Assembly (NCBI RefSeq): GCF_028765165.1
Contig: NZ_JARADB010000008.1
Coordinates: 1 to 64,000 of the forward strand
From: Paenibacillus sp. MAHUQ-63
Lineage (GTDB): Bacteria; Bacillota; Bacilli; Paenibacillales; NBRC-103111
DNA length: 64,000 nt
Direction: 5' to 3'
Shown here: piece after piece, positions 24,561 through 32,600 of the stretch
Numbering within the stretch: position 1 is the stretch's first letter
Layout: every line of letters starts with the position of its first letter
Notes under the pieces: generated by a model
What the model was told of the DNA's origin: nothing
The model's database searches: none
Seen by the model: only the letters and a program-made list of their open reading frames with translations
Position numbers and translations under genes: made by a program

Positions 24561-25478
24561 GTGGGAGATTCCAAAACGCCGCTGATCAAGCTGATCCGCA
24601 GAGACAGATGGCTGCTGCTCATGTTTTTGCCGGTGTTTCTGTACTATTTGATATTCTGCTACCTGCCCATGCCGGGCATTCTGATTGCTTTCAAAAACTT
24701 TACGCCCGGACATGGCATATTCGGAGGGGAATGGGTAGGCCTGAAGTGGCTGAACCAGTTCGTGCATTCCCGATATTTCTGGCGGCTGCTGCGTAACACA
24801 TTCCTGCTGGCCTTCTACCCGCTGGTGATCGGCTTCTCGATCCCGATTGTGTTCGCGATATGCGTCGTAGAACTCAGGAACCGTGTGTTCAAAAGCTTCG
24901 CCCAGACGGTCACCTACCTGCCGCACTTCATATCCACTGTCGTCATCGCCGGGATGATCATTAATTTCTTGTCTCCGACGGACGGCATCGTGAACACGCT
25001 GCTGAGTTCGATGGGGATGGAGAAAATCAACTTCATGATGGCGCCCGAATGGTTTCGCACGATTTTCACGGCGTCGGGAATTTGGCAAAGCTTCGGCTTC
25101 TCCTCGATCATTTATATCGCAGCGATTATGGGGATCGATCAGGAGATGTACGATTCCGGCAAAATCGACGGGGTCAACAAGTTCCAAGAAGTGTGGCATC
25201 TGACGCTGCCGAGCTTGAAGCCGACGATCGTCATCCTGCTGCTGCTCTCCATTGGCGGGATCATGAGCGTAAATTTCGAGAAGGTGTATCTGCTGTACAA
25301 CGGAGCCACGTACGAAACCGCCGACGTCATCTCTACTTACGTGTACCGGCAAGGGATCGAGTCGCAGAACTTCGGATTCGCCACGGCGGTGGGGCTGTTC
25401 AATTCGGTTATCAGTTTCATCTTAGTGTATGCCGCTAATCGGGCGAGCCGCCGGGTAAACGATATGTCGCTATGGTAG
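24561..25478 (+). CDS. Sugar ABC transporter permease (LplB type)
   Basis: A 305-residue inner-membrane permease of the carbohydrate uptake CUT1 group, LplB-like. The start RRDRWLLLMFLPVFLYYLIFCYLPMPGILIAFKNF is the typical first helix, and the EAA loop appears as QEMYDSGKIDGVNKFQEVWHLTLPSLKP. Six TM helices are expected. The GTG start at 24561 follows AAAGGAGAGG by 6 bases; the open frame begins earlier but crosses the promoter. No ATPase gene is in the operon, as is common when a shared MsmX-type ATPase is used. Confidence 0.93.
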   Translation: MGDSKTPLIKLIRRDRWLLLMFLPVFLYYLIFCYLPMPGILIAFKNFTPGHGIFGGEWVGLKWLNQFVHSRYFWRLLRNTFLLAFYPLVIGFSIPIVFAICVVELRNRVFKSFAQTVTYLPHFISTVVIAGMIINFLSPTDGIVNTLLSSMGMEKINFMMAPEWFRTIFTASGIWQSFGFSSIIYIAAIMGIDQEMYDSGKIDGVNKFQEVWHLTLPSLKPTIVILLLLSIGGIMSVNFEKVYLLYNGATYETADVISTYVYRQGIESQNFGFATAVGLFNSVISFILVYAANRASRRVNDMSLW

Positions 25479-25510
25479 CGGGATCGAGAGAGGAGAGAGG
25501 AGGGGGCCAT

Positions 25511-26392
25511 ATGGTGAAACCGTGGACGGATCGAAGCTTCTACGTGCTTGTGTACAGCGTGGTCATCATCGCGGTTGTGGTGACGCTGTATCCTTTTGTG
25601 TACGTGGTCAGCATCTCTATGAGCTCGGTGGAGGCGATCGACAACAAGCTGGTCACGCTGTTTCCGGTTGATTTGAATTTCGACGGTTACAAAATGGTGA
25701 TGGGGTATTCGGAGCTCTGGCGTTCCTACTATAATACGGTCTGGTATACGGTGGTAGGTACCGTGTTCAATCTGGTGGCTACTTGCTTGGCGGCGTATCC
25801 GCTGTCAAGAAAGCATTTCTTCTTGCGCAGAAAGCTTAATTTCTACATTGCCTTTACGATGTATTTCTCCGGGGGGCTGATTCCCCTCTACATGATCATC
25901 ACGGAGCTGGGTTTATACAACACGAGATGGGCGATGATTCTGCCGGTGCTGGTGAGCACGTTCAACGTGATGATCCTGCGATCGGCGTTCGAGAATATCC
26001 CGAATGAGATTTTTGAAAGCGCTACGATGGACGGGGCCAGAGATTTTACGCTCCTGTTCCGGATCGCCGTGCCGCTCACCAAACCGACGTTGGCCGTTCT
26101 GACCTTGTATTATGCGGTCGCTCATTGGAATGACTTCTTTAATGCCCTGCTGTATTTGGGAAAAGCGGAGCTGCAGCCGCTGCAAATTTTCCTGCGCAGG
26201 GTGCTCATTATGGCATCGCCGGAAATTATGCAGAAAATGGGCGGAGAGACAGCCGCTAAGGCGCTGGCCGTGTCAACGCTGCAGGTCCGGTATGTCTCGA
26301 TTGTCGTCAGTATTTTACCGATTATTACGATTTATCCGTTCATTCAGAAATATTTCGTACGCGGCATTACATTGGGGGCCGTCAAAGGTTGA
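25511..26392 (+). CDS. Sugar ABC transporter permease (LplC/YtcP type)
   Basis: A 293-residue second CUT1 permease. It has MVKPWTDRSFYVLVYSVVIIAVVVTLYPFVYVVSISMS-type N-terminal hydrophobic sequence, the central MYFSGGLIPLYMIITELGLYNTRW block common to LplC/YtcP proteins, and the EAA loop ENIPNEIFESATMDGARDFTLLFRIAVPLTKP. It ends with RGITLGAVKG, also typical. GGAGGGGG precedes ATG 25511. It pairs with the permease 32 bases upstream to form the translocation channel. Confidence 0.93.
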   Translation: MVKPWTDRSFYVLVYSVVIIAVVVTLYPFVYVVSISMSSVEAIDNKLVTLFPVDLNFDGYKMVMGYSELWRSYYNTVWYTVVGTVFNLVATCLAAYPLSRKHFFLRRKLNFYIAFTMYFSGGLIPLYMIITELGLYNTRWAMILPVLVSTFNVMILRSAFENIPNEIFESATMDGARDFTLLFRIAVPLTKPTLAVLTLYYAVAHWNDFFNALLYLGKAELQPLQIFLRRVLIMASPEIMQKMGGETAAKALAVSTLQVRYVSIVVSILPIITIYPFIQKYFVRGITLGAVKG

Positions 26393-26427
26393 GAAGATTC
26401 GTTCACCATCAGGGGGAGGGTATGAAT

Positions 26428-28056
26428 ATGAAAAAAACGCTAAAAACAACGGCAAGCGTATCACTGATTGCGGCACTGTTCACGCTGGTGGCGGCGGCCT
26501 GCACGAGTGGAGGAGGTACGGGCACTCAAGGGGCCGTCTCTACCGGAACGGGAGGTTCGAGTACGGCTGCACCCGCTGCGCCATCAGGCTTCAATTATAC
26601 GGGGAAGGGGCCGATCACCGATAAAACGGCTGCACTCAGCATACTGGCCACCAATGCCTGGACGAACAATGTGGACTTGAACCAGGCGCCTATCGTGCAA
26701 GAAATCAGTAAGCGTGCCGGAATAACCGTCAACTGGGAGCTGCTGCCGCCGTCCACATATCAGGACGCGATCTCTCCGCGTTTGGCAGCGGGAGCCGATC
26801 TGCCGGATATCATCTACCAGCTGGATCAGGATCAAACGATGAAAAACATTCAAGGCGGCCTGTTCAAACCGCTGAACGATTACATCGAGAAGTACGGCGT
26901 CAATATTAAAAAGTTGTTCGAGAAGTACCCTGCGCTGAAGGCGAGTTTGACGACGCCGGACGGGAAGATCTATTATCTGCCGCAGCTGGCCGTCACCAAA
27001 AACTATATGCCCACCTTCATGGTGAATGTGAGATGGCTGGAGAAGCTGGGCTTGCAGGAGCCGGCTACACTCGATGAGTTTACCGACATGCTGCGCAAAT
27101 TTAAGTCCGGCGACCCGAACGGCAATGGCAAGGCGGACGAGATACCTTTCTCCGTGGCGGGAGGCCAGCTGGCGAATGCGTTCGGCCCGGTCTTCGGGCT
27201 GGATCTGGCCAACAATTTCTATGCGGATAAAGACGGGAAAGTTCATTATTCCTATTACGAACCGAATTATAAGGAATATCTCACTTATTTGAACGGACTG
27301 TACAAGGAGGGGCTTCTGGAGCCGGATTTCGCGAGTGTGACCGCCGATCAAATCACGTCGAAGTTCTCCCAGAATATAACGGGAGCAACCTTCAACTTCA
27401 GCTGGTACACATCGATGGTGTACAGCAAGCTGTTCAAGGATTACGATCCGGCCAAACCGCTGATTAAAGGCATTGCGCCTTTCAAAGGGCCGCATGGGGA
27501 TCCCTATTATGTAGGCCGTAACCCGATTACCGGTATTTTCGGCGTCTCCAAGAATGCCAAAGATCCGGAGCTGGCGTTCAAATTCTTAGATTACGCGAGC
27601 AGTGAGGAAGCGAAGGAGGTCTACGTATGGGGACTTCAGGGGCAGACGTATGAGGTCGTTGACGGTAAGAAGCAGTTCACCGAGAAAGGCAAGGACAACG
27701 ACTTCATTCAGAAGTTCGGCATCAATCCGGTCAACCTGCCGATCGAGCAGTCGGTCGAAGCAACCGATGTGCTGGTAGCTCCGTGGCATGCCAAGATCGA
27801 TAAGGAGATGGAGAAATATATCAAGGCTCCGTTCCCATTCGTCTATGCCCTGCCGGCGGAAGCCAGCACCGAGAACACCGTCATGCCTGATATCACAACG
27901 TATGTCAATGAGATGAATATCAAGTTCATCACGGGCAAGGAGAGTCTGGATAAGTTCGACAGCTACATCAAGACATTGAGAAGCATGGGTGTCGAAGATG
28001 TGGTCAAAGGCAGACAGGCGCAGTACGACCGTTATCTGGCCGCCGGCAAGAAATAA
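26428..28056 (+). CDS. Sugar-binding lipoprotein of the ABC transporter
   Basis: A 542-residue extracellular solute-binding protein of the LplA/YtcQ type. A signal peptide with lipobox (LVAAACTSGG, Cys near residue 24) is followed by a Gly/Ser/Thr/Ala-rich linker and the binding fold. PDGKIYYLPQ and DPNGNGKADEIPFS are typical of this subfamily, the latter being a DxNxNGxxDE calcium-loop-like motif. The start is ATG 26428, 7 bases after GGGGGAGGG; ATG 26422 is too close. It captures the sugar and passes it to the two permeases. The substrate is probably a pectin-derived oligosaccharide, judging from the esterase downstream. Confidence 0.92.
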   Translation: MKKTLKTTASVSLIAALFTLVAAACTSGGGTGTQGAVSTGTGGSSTAAPAAPSGFNYTGKGPITDKTAALSILATNAWTNNVDLNQAPIVQEISKRAGITVNWELLPPSTYQDAISPRLAAGADLPDIIYQLDQDQTMKNIQGGLFKPLNDYIEKYGVNIKKLFEKYPALKASLTTPDGKIYYLPQLAVTKNYMPTFMVNVRWLEKLGLQEPATLDEFTDMLRKFKSGDPNGNGKADEIPFSVAGGQLANAFGPVFGLDLANNFYADKDGKVHYSYYEPNYKEYLTYLNGLYKEGLLEPDFASVTADQITSKFSQNITGATFNFSWYTSMVYSKLFKDYDPAKPLIKGIAPFKGPHGDPYYVGRNPITGIFGVSKNAKDPELAFKFLDYASSEEAKEVYVWGLQGQTYEVVDGKKQFTEKGKDNDFIQKFGINPVNLPIEQSVEATDVLVAPWHAKIDKEMEKYIKAPFPFVYALPAEASTENTVMPDITTYVNEMNIKFITGKESLDKFDSYIKTLRSMGVEDVVKGRQAQYDRYLAAGKK

Positions 28057-28063
28057 AGAAAGA

Positions 28064-28100
28064 ATAAACACAGCGGCCATTATGCGCCTGCTGTGTTTAT
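28064..28100 (+). other. Intercistronic hairpin after the binding-protein gene
   Basis: ATAAACACAGC pairs perfectly with GCTGTGTTTAT around a 15-base loop, without a T-run. It lies between the two binding-protein genes and may stabilise the upstream mRNA or lower read-through into the downstream genes. Confidence 0.6.
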
Positions 28101-28198
28101 CCGTATATGAAGGTGCGGGGAAAAATGGAGCGGCGGCGGAGCGCTTTTTATCGTAAAATAAGGGGAAAGCGATTTCAGACACAGGGGAGCGGCAGCGG

Positions 28199-29734
28199 AT
28201 GAGAAGGAGTTTGTATGTAGGGTTGGTCGTACTGTTTGCCGTCGGGCTCGCATTCGCTGTCCGCTACGGCATGCAAGAGGATGAGGGGACAGGCGGCGCA
28301 AGTCAGCAGCCGGTGACAACGGCCCTGCAGCCGGCGACGCTCAAGCTGTTATTCCCCTTGGAAGAGCCCGCCGCTCAGAAGGAAGTTCTTCAAGCTGTGG
28401 AGGCTAAGCTGGCTAAGGACGGACTGCCGATTAAGCTGGATATTACCTACATCCCTTATGACCAGTATTGGAATAAAGTCTGGTTAATTGCCGCCAGCGG
28501 CGAATCGTATGACATCGCTTTATCGGCTTATTCGAACATAGCGGACTATGTGTCCAAAAAGGTGCTTGCCCCGTTGGATACGGCACTCCGCGACCATGGC
28601 CAGGCCATTGTTGAGAGTACGCCGGACTATGCTTTCCAAGGGGTCACGATAGGCGGCCAGATCTACGGGATTCCCCGCGTCATGCCGATATCGGAGTTTC
28701 AGAGCTTCGTGCAAATCCGGGGGGATTTGCGGAAGAAATACGGTCTGCCCGAAATTAAAACCGTCGCGGATATGGACTTATATTTGGAGACGATGCATAA
28801 GTACGAGCCGGCGATAACGCCTTATTTCTATGATACAGGACGGTTCCTGCTCCGGGAGTATGGCGATGTGGCGTTCTTGGCCGGCGGCTATCTGAACGCA
28901 CCGGTATACATCGATCCGGCCGATCCCCAGTTGAGGGTGAGGAACACGTACGAATCGGACTTTTTCCGCAGTATCATGCAGAAGATGCACGAGTGGCAGG
29001 ACAAAGGGTACGTGCCGTACGGCCCCTCCGACACCTCGCGGTACCCGGATCCGGAGCTTGCCTTCAACTCGGGGAAGGTCGCCGCCACTTGGAGCGTGGT
29101 GCTGAAGCAGACGGAACGGATCGATGCTTTCAAGGCGATGAACCCCGACGGGGAGCTGGAGAACGTGTATCTGCACCCGGAGAAACCGAAATATTTGTTC
29201 ACGGGGGCGGATAATATTTTGTCCGTGTTTTCAACGAGCCAGCATGTGAACGAATCCGTCGCATTCCTCAATTGGCTGAGGAGCAGTCAGGAGAATTACG
29301 ATCTTTTTACATATGGGATCAAGGATGTGAACTATAAATTGACGCCGGACGGCGCGATCGATTATGACGGTATCCCGCCTGAGAAGCAGTACATGCCGAT
29401 CAGCTGGACCTGGAACGATATTCGCTATGTCCGCTTCAGCAAATATATTTCTCCTGCTTACAGGGGAGAGCTGCGCAATTGGGATAAGGAGGCGACGGCT
29501 TCGCCGACCTTGGGCTTCGTGCCGGATCTGTCTCCGATCAAATCGGAAATTGCCCAGCTCAATGTGATTATTACCGAGTATTTGCCGCTGCTCTATGACG
29601 CGAAGGGAGATTGGGCGGCTACGATGGGGAGTTTCAGGGTGAAGCTGAAGGATGCAGGCATTAATCATGTGATAGCGGAGATTCAGAAACAATTCGATAG
29701 TTTTAGAGCCGCGAGAAAGGATGTTAGATCATGA
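28199..29734 (+). CDS. Second extracellular solute-binding protein, DUF3502-like
   Basis: A 511-residue protein starting with one hydrophobic segment (SLYVGLVVLFAVGLAFAVRYG, residues 4-24) that acts as signal or anchor; no lipobox Cys is present. The rest resembles extracellular solute-binding proteins with a C-terminal DUF3502-type region (ESVAFLNWLRSSQENYDLFTYGIKDVNYKLTPDG, then TLGFVPDLSPIKSEIAQLNVIITEYLPLL). Its fold suggests sugar binding, perhaps as an accessory or sensing subunit of the same transporter or kinase. The stop overlaps the next gene by 4 bases. Which of the two binding proteins feeds the permeases cannot be told from the sequence. Confidence 0.88.
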   Translation: MRRSLYVGLVVLFAVGLAFAVRYGMQEDEGTGGASQQPVTTALQPATLKLLFPLEEPAAQKEVLQAVEAKLAKDGLPIKLDITYIPYDQYWNKVWLIAASGESYDIALSAYSNIADYVSKKVLAPLDTALRDHGQAIVESTPDYAFQGVTIGGQIYGIPRVMPISEFQSFVQIRGDLRKKYGLPEIKTVADMDLYLETMHKYEPAITPYFYDTGRFLLREYGDVAFLAGGYLNAPVYIDPADPQLRVRNTYESDFFRSIMQKMHEWQDKGYVPYGPSDTSRYPDPELAFNSGKVAATWSVVLKQTERIDAFKAMNPDGELENVYLHPEKPKYLFTGADNILSVFSTSQHVNESVAFLNWLRSSQENYDLFTYGIKDVNYKLTPDGAIDYDGIPPEKQYMPISWTWNDIRYVRFSKYISPAYRGELRNWDKEATASPTLGFVPDLSPIKSEIAQLNVIITEYLPLLYDAKGDWAATMGSFRVKLKDAGINHVIAEIQKQFDSFRAARKDVRS

Positions 29735-31623
29735 TCATTATAGTAGCTGCGGACGGGAGCGGGGATTATACCCGTATTCAGGATGCGCTCGATCGTGCTG
29801 AGGCGGTTGGGAGCGCGAGCGGGGAGATAGGTGCGAGGGTAGGGGCGAATGTGACGACCGGGGCAACGACCGATGTGGGAACGATTGGAAGAATAGATGC
29901 AAGGGTTGCGCAAGAGGTGATGGCAGGGACGGATGAAAAAATCGAGATGGGGACAATTGGAAACACTGATGTGAGAATTGAGATGGAGGCGAAGGAAGGG
30001 GCAAGGAAGGGGCATACCGTTATCTATGTCCGGAGCGGCGTATATAAAGAGAAGCTGCGGATTACGAAGCCGGGCATTTCGGTAATCGGGGAGTCAGCGG
30101 AGACAACGATCGTCACGTATGACGACTATGCCAAGAAGCTTTTCCCCAATGGAGAGCCGTATCATACCTTCAATTCTTACACGGCCTTCGTCGGTGCGGA
30201 TGATGTGACCATTGAGCATTTGACTATCGAGAATACAGCAGGCCGAGGGGAAGATGTCGGACAAGCGCTGGCCGCTTATGCGGACGGGGATCGCGTCGTC
30301 TTCCGGGATTGCCGGTTCCTTGGGCATCAGGATACGCTGTTTACCGGTCCTTTGCCGCTGAAGCCGAGAGACCGCTCTACTTTCGGGGGGCCGCGGGAAG
30401 GCGTACCGCCGCGCCCTGTTCGGCAATACTATGAGCGATGCTATATTCGGGGCGATGTAGATTTTATTTTCGGCTCCGCGACGGCCGTGTTTCAAGATTG
30501 CGAGATCGAATCTGCCGGCAAAGGCTGGGTGACGGCGGCATCCACGCCGGAGGAGGTGGCGTACGGTTATGTGTTCGTCCGCTGCAAGCTGACGGGGGAA
30601 GCTCCGGCGGAATCCGTCGGGCTTGGGCGGCCGTGGCGGAATTATGCGAAGACCGCTTTCTTGCGCTGCTGGCTTGGACCGCATATTAAGAGGGAAGGCT
30701 GGGACCCGTGGAACGAGCGGGAGAGCGTAGCGACTATCGTATACGCCGAGTACGGAAATAGCGGGCCCGGAGCGGATACCGACTGCCGGGTGGAGTGGTC
30801 GAAGCAGCTCTCGGAAGAGGAAGCTGCCGCATATGACGTTAATCGCATTCTGGCGGGGCAGGATGGATGGAGTCCAGTTGGAGCAGGAAGTGGGAATATA
30901 GGAGTAGGTGAGAGGATAGATACGAAGGAGAAGGGACCGGAGGACCAGCCGGTCAAGCTGTACCTGGCGGGAGACTCTACAATGTCTAGCTACAAGTCAT
31001 CCTTTTATCCGCGTATGGGGTGGGGGCAGGTGTTGGATCGATGGTTTGGAAGCGGGGCTGTGGTTTGCAATGCGGCTGCTTCCGGCCGAAGTTCCAAAAG
31101 CTATATCACAGAAGGGCGCTTAAACGTCATTTGGAGCAAGATTCGTCCAGGTGACTATCTCTTCATTCAGTTTGGACATAACGATCAGAAAGAGGATGAA
31201 AAAAGATATACGGAACCGTATACGACCTATTTGGATCACCTGCGTCGGTATGTGGAAGGTGCACGGTCAAGAGGCGCCTTACCGGTACTCATCACTCCCG
31301 TGCAGCGGCGCAGCTTCGATGAGCAGGGCAGTCTCGCCGATACGCACGGGGAGTATCCCTCTGCAGTCAGGCGGTTAGCCGCGGAGCTGGAAGTTCCGCT
31401 CATCGACCTCGCTGAGAAGAGCAAAAGGCTCTTCGAGTCGCTGGGCGCAGAGCGGACCAAAGCACTGCTCCTCTGGCTGCAGCCCGGGGAGCACCCGAAT
31501 TATCCGGACGGTGTGACGGATGATACGCACTTCTCGGAAGCAGGCGCGACAGAGATCGCCCGCTTGGTGGTTGAAGGGATCAAGGAGCTGGGCCTGCCGC
31601 TGGCGAGGCTGCTCCGGGAGTAA
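29731..31623 (+). CDS. Fused pectinesterase and SGNH (rhamnogalacturonan acetyl) esterase
   Basis: A 630-residue two-domain enzyme without signal peptide. Domain 1 is a pectin methylesterase: VAADGSGDYTRIQDALD, GVYKEKLRI, GQALAAYADGDR, GHQDTLF, DFIFGSA (catalytic Asp) and GLGRPW are all present. Domain 2, from about residue 410, is an SGNH hydrolase of the rhamnogalacturonan acetylesterase type: LAGDSTMSSY (Ser), NAAASGRSS, FIQFGHND and DDTHFSEAGA (Asp, His). Between IQDALD and HTVIYVRSGVYKE is a low-complexity insert of about 65 residues that other pectinesterases lack. It probably removes methyl and acetyl esters from imported pectin fragments in the cytoplasm. Last gene of the operon. Confidence 0.92.
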   Translation: MIIIVAADGSGDYTRIQDALDRAEAVGSASGEIGARVGANVTTGATTDVGTIGRIDARVAQEVMAGTDEKIEMGTIGNTDVRIEMEAKEGARKGHTVIYVRSGVYKEKLRITKPGISVIGESAETTIVTYDDYAKKLFPNGEPYHTFNSYTAFVGADDVTIEHLTIENTAGRGEDVGQALAAYADGDRVVFRDCRFLGHQDTLFTGPLPLKPRDRSTFGGPREGVPPRPVRQYYERCYIRGDVDFIFGSATAVFQDCEIESAGKGWVTAASTPEEVAYGYVFVRCKLTGEAPAESVGLGRPWRNYAKTAFLRCWLGPHIKREGWDPWNERESVATIVYAEYGNSGPGADTDCRVEWSKQLSEEEAAAYDVNRILAGQDGWSPVGAGSGNIGVGERIDTKEKGPEDQPVKLYLAGDSTMSSYKSSFYPRMGWGQVLDRWFGSGAVVCNAAASGRSSKSYITEGRLNVIWSKIRPGDYLFIQFGHNDQKEDEKRYTEPYTTYLDHLRRYVEGARSRGALPVLITPVQRRSFDEQGSLADTHGEYPSAVRRLAAELEVPLIDLAEKSKRLFESLGAERTKALLLWLQPGEHPNYPDGVTDDTHFSEAGATEIARLVVEGIKELGLPLARLLRE

Positions 31624-31627
31624 AAGG

Positions 31628-31675
31628 AAGCCGATTGATTTCATCGCGTGAGCGGTGGGGTTGATCGGCTTTTTG
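31628..31675 (+). terminator. Terminator of the pectin-use operon
   Basis: AAGCCGAT at 31628-31635 pairs with ATCGGCTT at 31664-31671, followed by further T. The loop is long, so strength is uncertain. Confidence 0.7.
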
Positions 31676-31744
31676 GGGTGGTGCAGCGGGGAGAAGCTGC
31701 ATGAGTTGGGATGCATCGACGGGTGGGCGTCAATGGTGGGGCGC

Positions 31745-31840
31745 GGAAGCAAGCGTGGATAGAGGAGCCCGGGAGCGAGCAGCGATAGAGGAGCCCAGAA
31801 GCAAGCGTCGGCAGAGGAACCCGGAAGCAATTAGCGATGG
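31745..31840 (+). repeat. Tandem 26-bp repeat, about 3.7 copies
   Basis: Units begin at 31745, 31771, 31797 and 31823 and share GGAAGCAAGCG...GATAGAGGAGCCC with a few changes; the last is partial. The array is non-coding in any convincing way. Confidence 0.85.
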
Positions 31841-31875
31841 CGTAGTCTGAAAGCCGCCGCCGGTGGCAGGGGGAC

Positions 31876-32061
31876 AACAGGAATTCCTCCCGTTATTCCG
31901 GGGGGAATGAGGCACAAATGGGTGTGTAACTGGAAAAGCTCCAGTTATTTTGCGCTTGATTAGCTCTTCTCCCAAGGAAATTCAAAATTTAACGGGAGAA
32001 ATTCCATGTAATCATGCAGGAAGCCGGGGGGCGAGTCGAAATAACGGGAGGAATTCCTGTT
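31876..32061. repeat. AACGGGAG palindromic repeat element with 22-bp inverted ends, copy 1
   Basis: Bases 31876-31897 and 32040-32061 are perfect 22-bp inverted repeats containing GGAATTCCTCCCGTTATT. Inside are AACGGGAGAAATTCC at 31991-32005 and a drifted unit AACTGG..CTCCAGTTATT at 31929-31950. Related units occur at 59118-59306. Confidence 0.8.
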
Positions 32062-32086
32062 ATAGGGGACGAGTACTAGGCGTAGG

Positions 32087-32359
32087 TGCATGGATATTGG
32101 GAGAATGCGAGTAAAGATGCGTGGGTGCAGTGGATATTGGGAGAATGCGAGTATAGATGCGTGGATGCAGTGGATATTGGGGAATGCGAGTATAGTTTGT
32201 GTGTGCAGTGGGTATTGGGGGATGCAAGTGTAGATACGTAGGTGCATGGATATTGAGGCGATGTAGATGCACGACGGTACAGTGGATACCGATCAGATAC
32301 TGGGTGATGCGAGTATAGATACGGGACGGTGCAATGGATTCAGGTGGTGATGCGAGTGG
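32087..32359 (+). repeat. Degenerate tandem repeat of about 39 bp, seven units
   Basis: Units start at 32087, 32126, 32166, 32204, 32243, 32278 and 32330. The core is TGCAGTGGATATTGGG, then AATGCGAGTATAGATGCGT. Unit length varies from 30 to 52 and similarity falls towards the right end. The bases from 32360 to 32507 are G-rich and show nothing else. Confidence 0.85.
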
Positions 32360-32507
32360 AAATGGGGGGCGGTGTGAGTAGTGATAGGGGCAGAGTGACG
32401 TGCGGGGAGGTAGTTGGAGTAGATTAGATTTGATTTGCTTTGAGTAGATTTGGGGTAAAGGCATAGAATCAGGGTCTGGCAAGCAGTGCTTAGACGTTAA
32501 CGAGCTA

Positions 32508-32561
32508 TTGACAATCATTCTCGATATGATTAAAATGAAACCTATATTATAATAATTATAA
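32508..32561 (+). promoter_or_regulatory. katA promoter with PerR box and Fur-like box
   Basis: TTGACA at 32508-32513 and TAAAAT at 32531-32536 with a 17-base spacer form a strong SigA promoter. TTATAATAATTATAA at 32547-32561 is a perfect 7-1-7 PerR box just after the expected transcription start. A second, poorer Fur-family site (TGACAATCATTCTCG, 32509-32523) overlaps the -35. Peroxide-inducible expression is expected. Confidence 0.88.
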
Positions 32562-32600
32562 ATAAGGAATTATTATTTCTCATAGCGGAGGAGAATGTAA

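Noticed and set aside
32087..32359. CRISPR array
   Set aside because: The units are directly adjacent, vary in length and have no unique spacers; no cas genes are present.
31960..32518. Minus-strand open frames with repeated Tyr-Pro-Leu-His peptides
   Set aside because: They are translations of the tandem repeat array, without ribosome-binding sites; the repeats explain the open frames.
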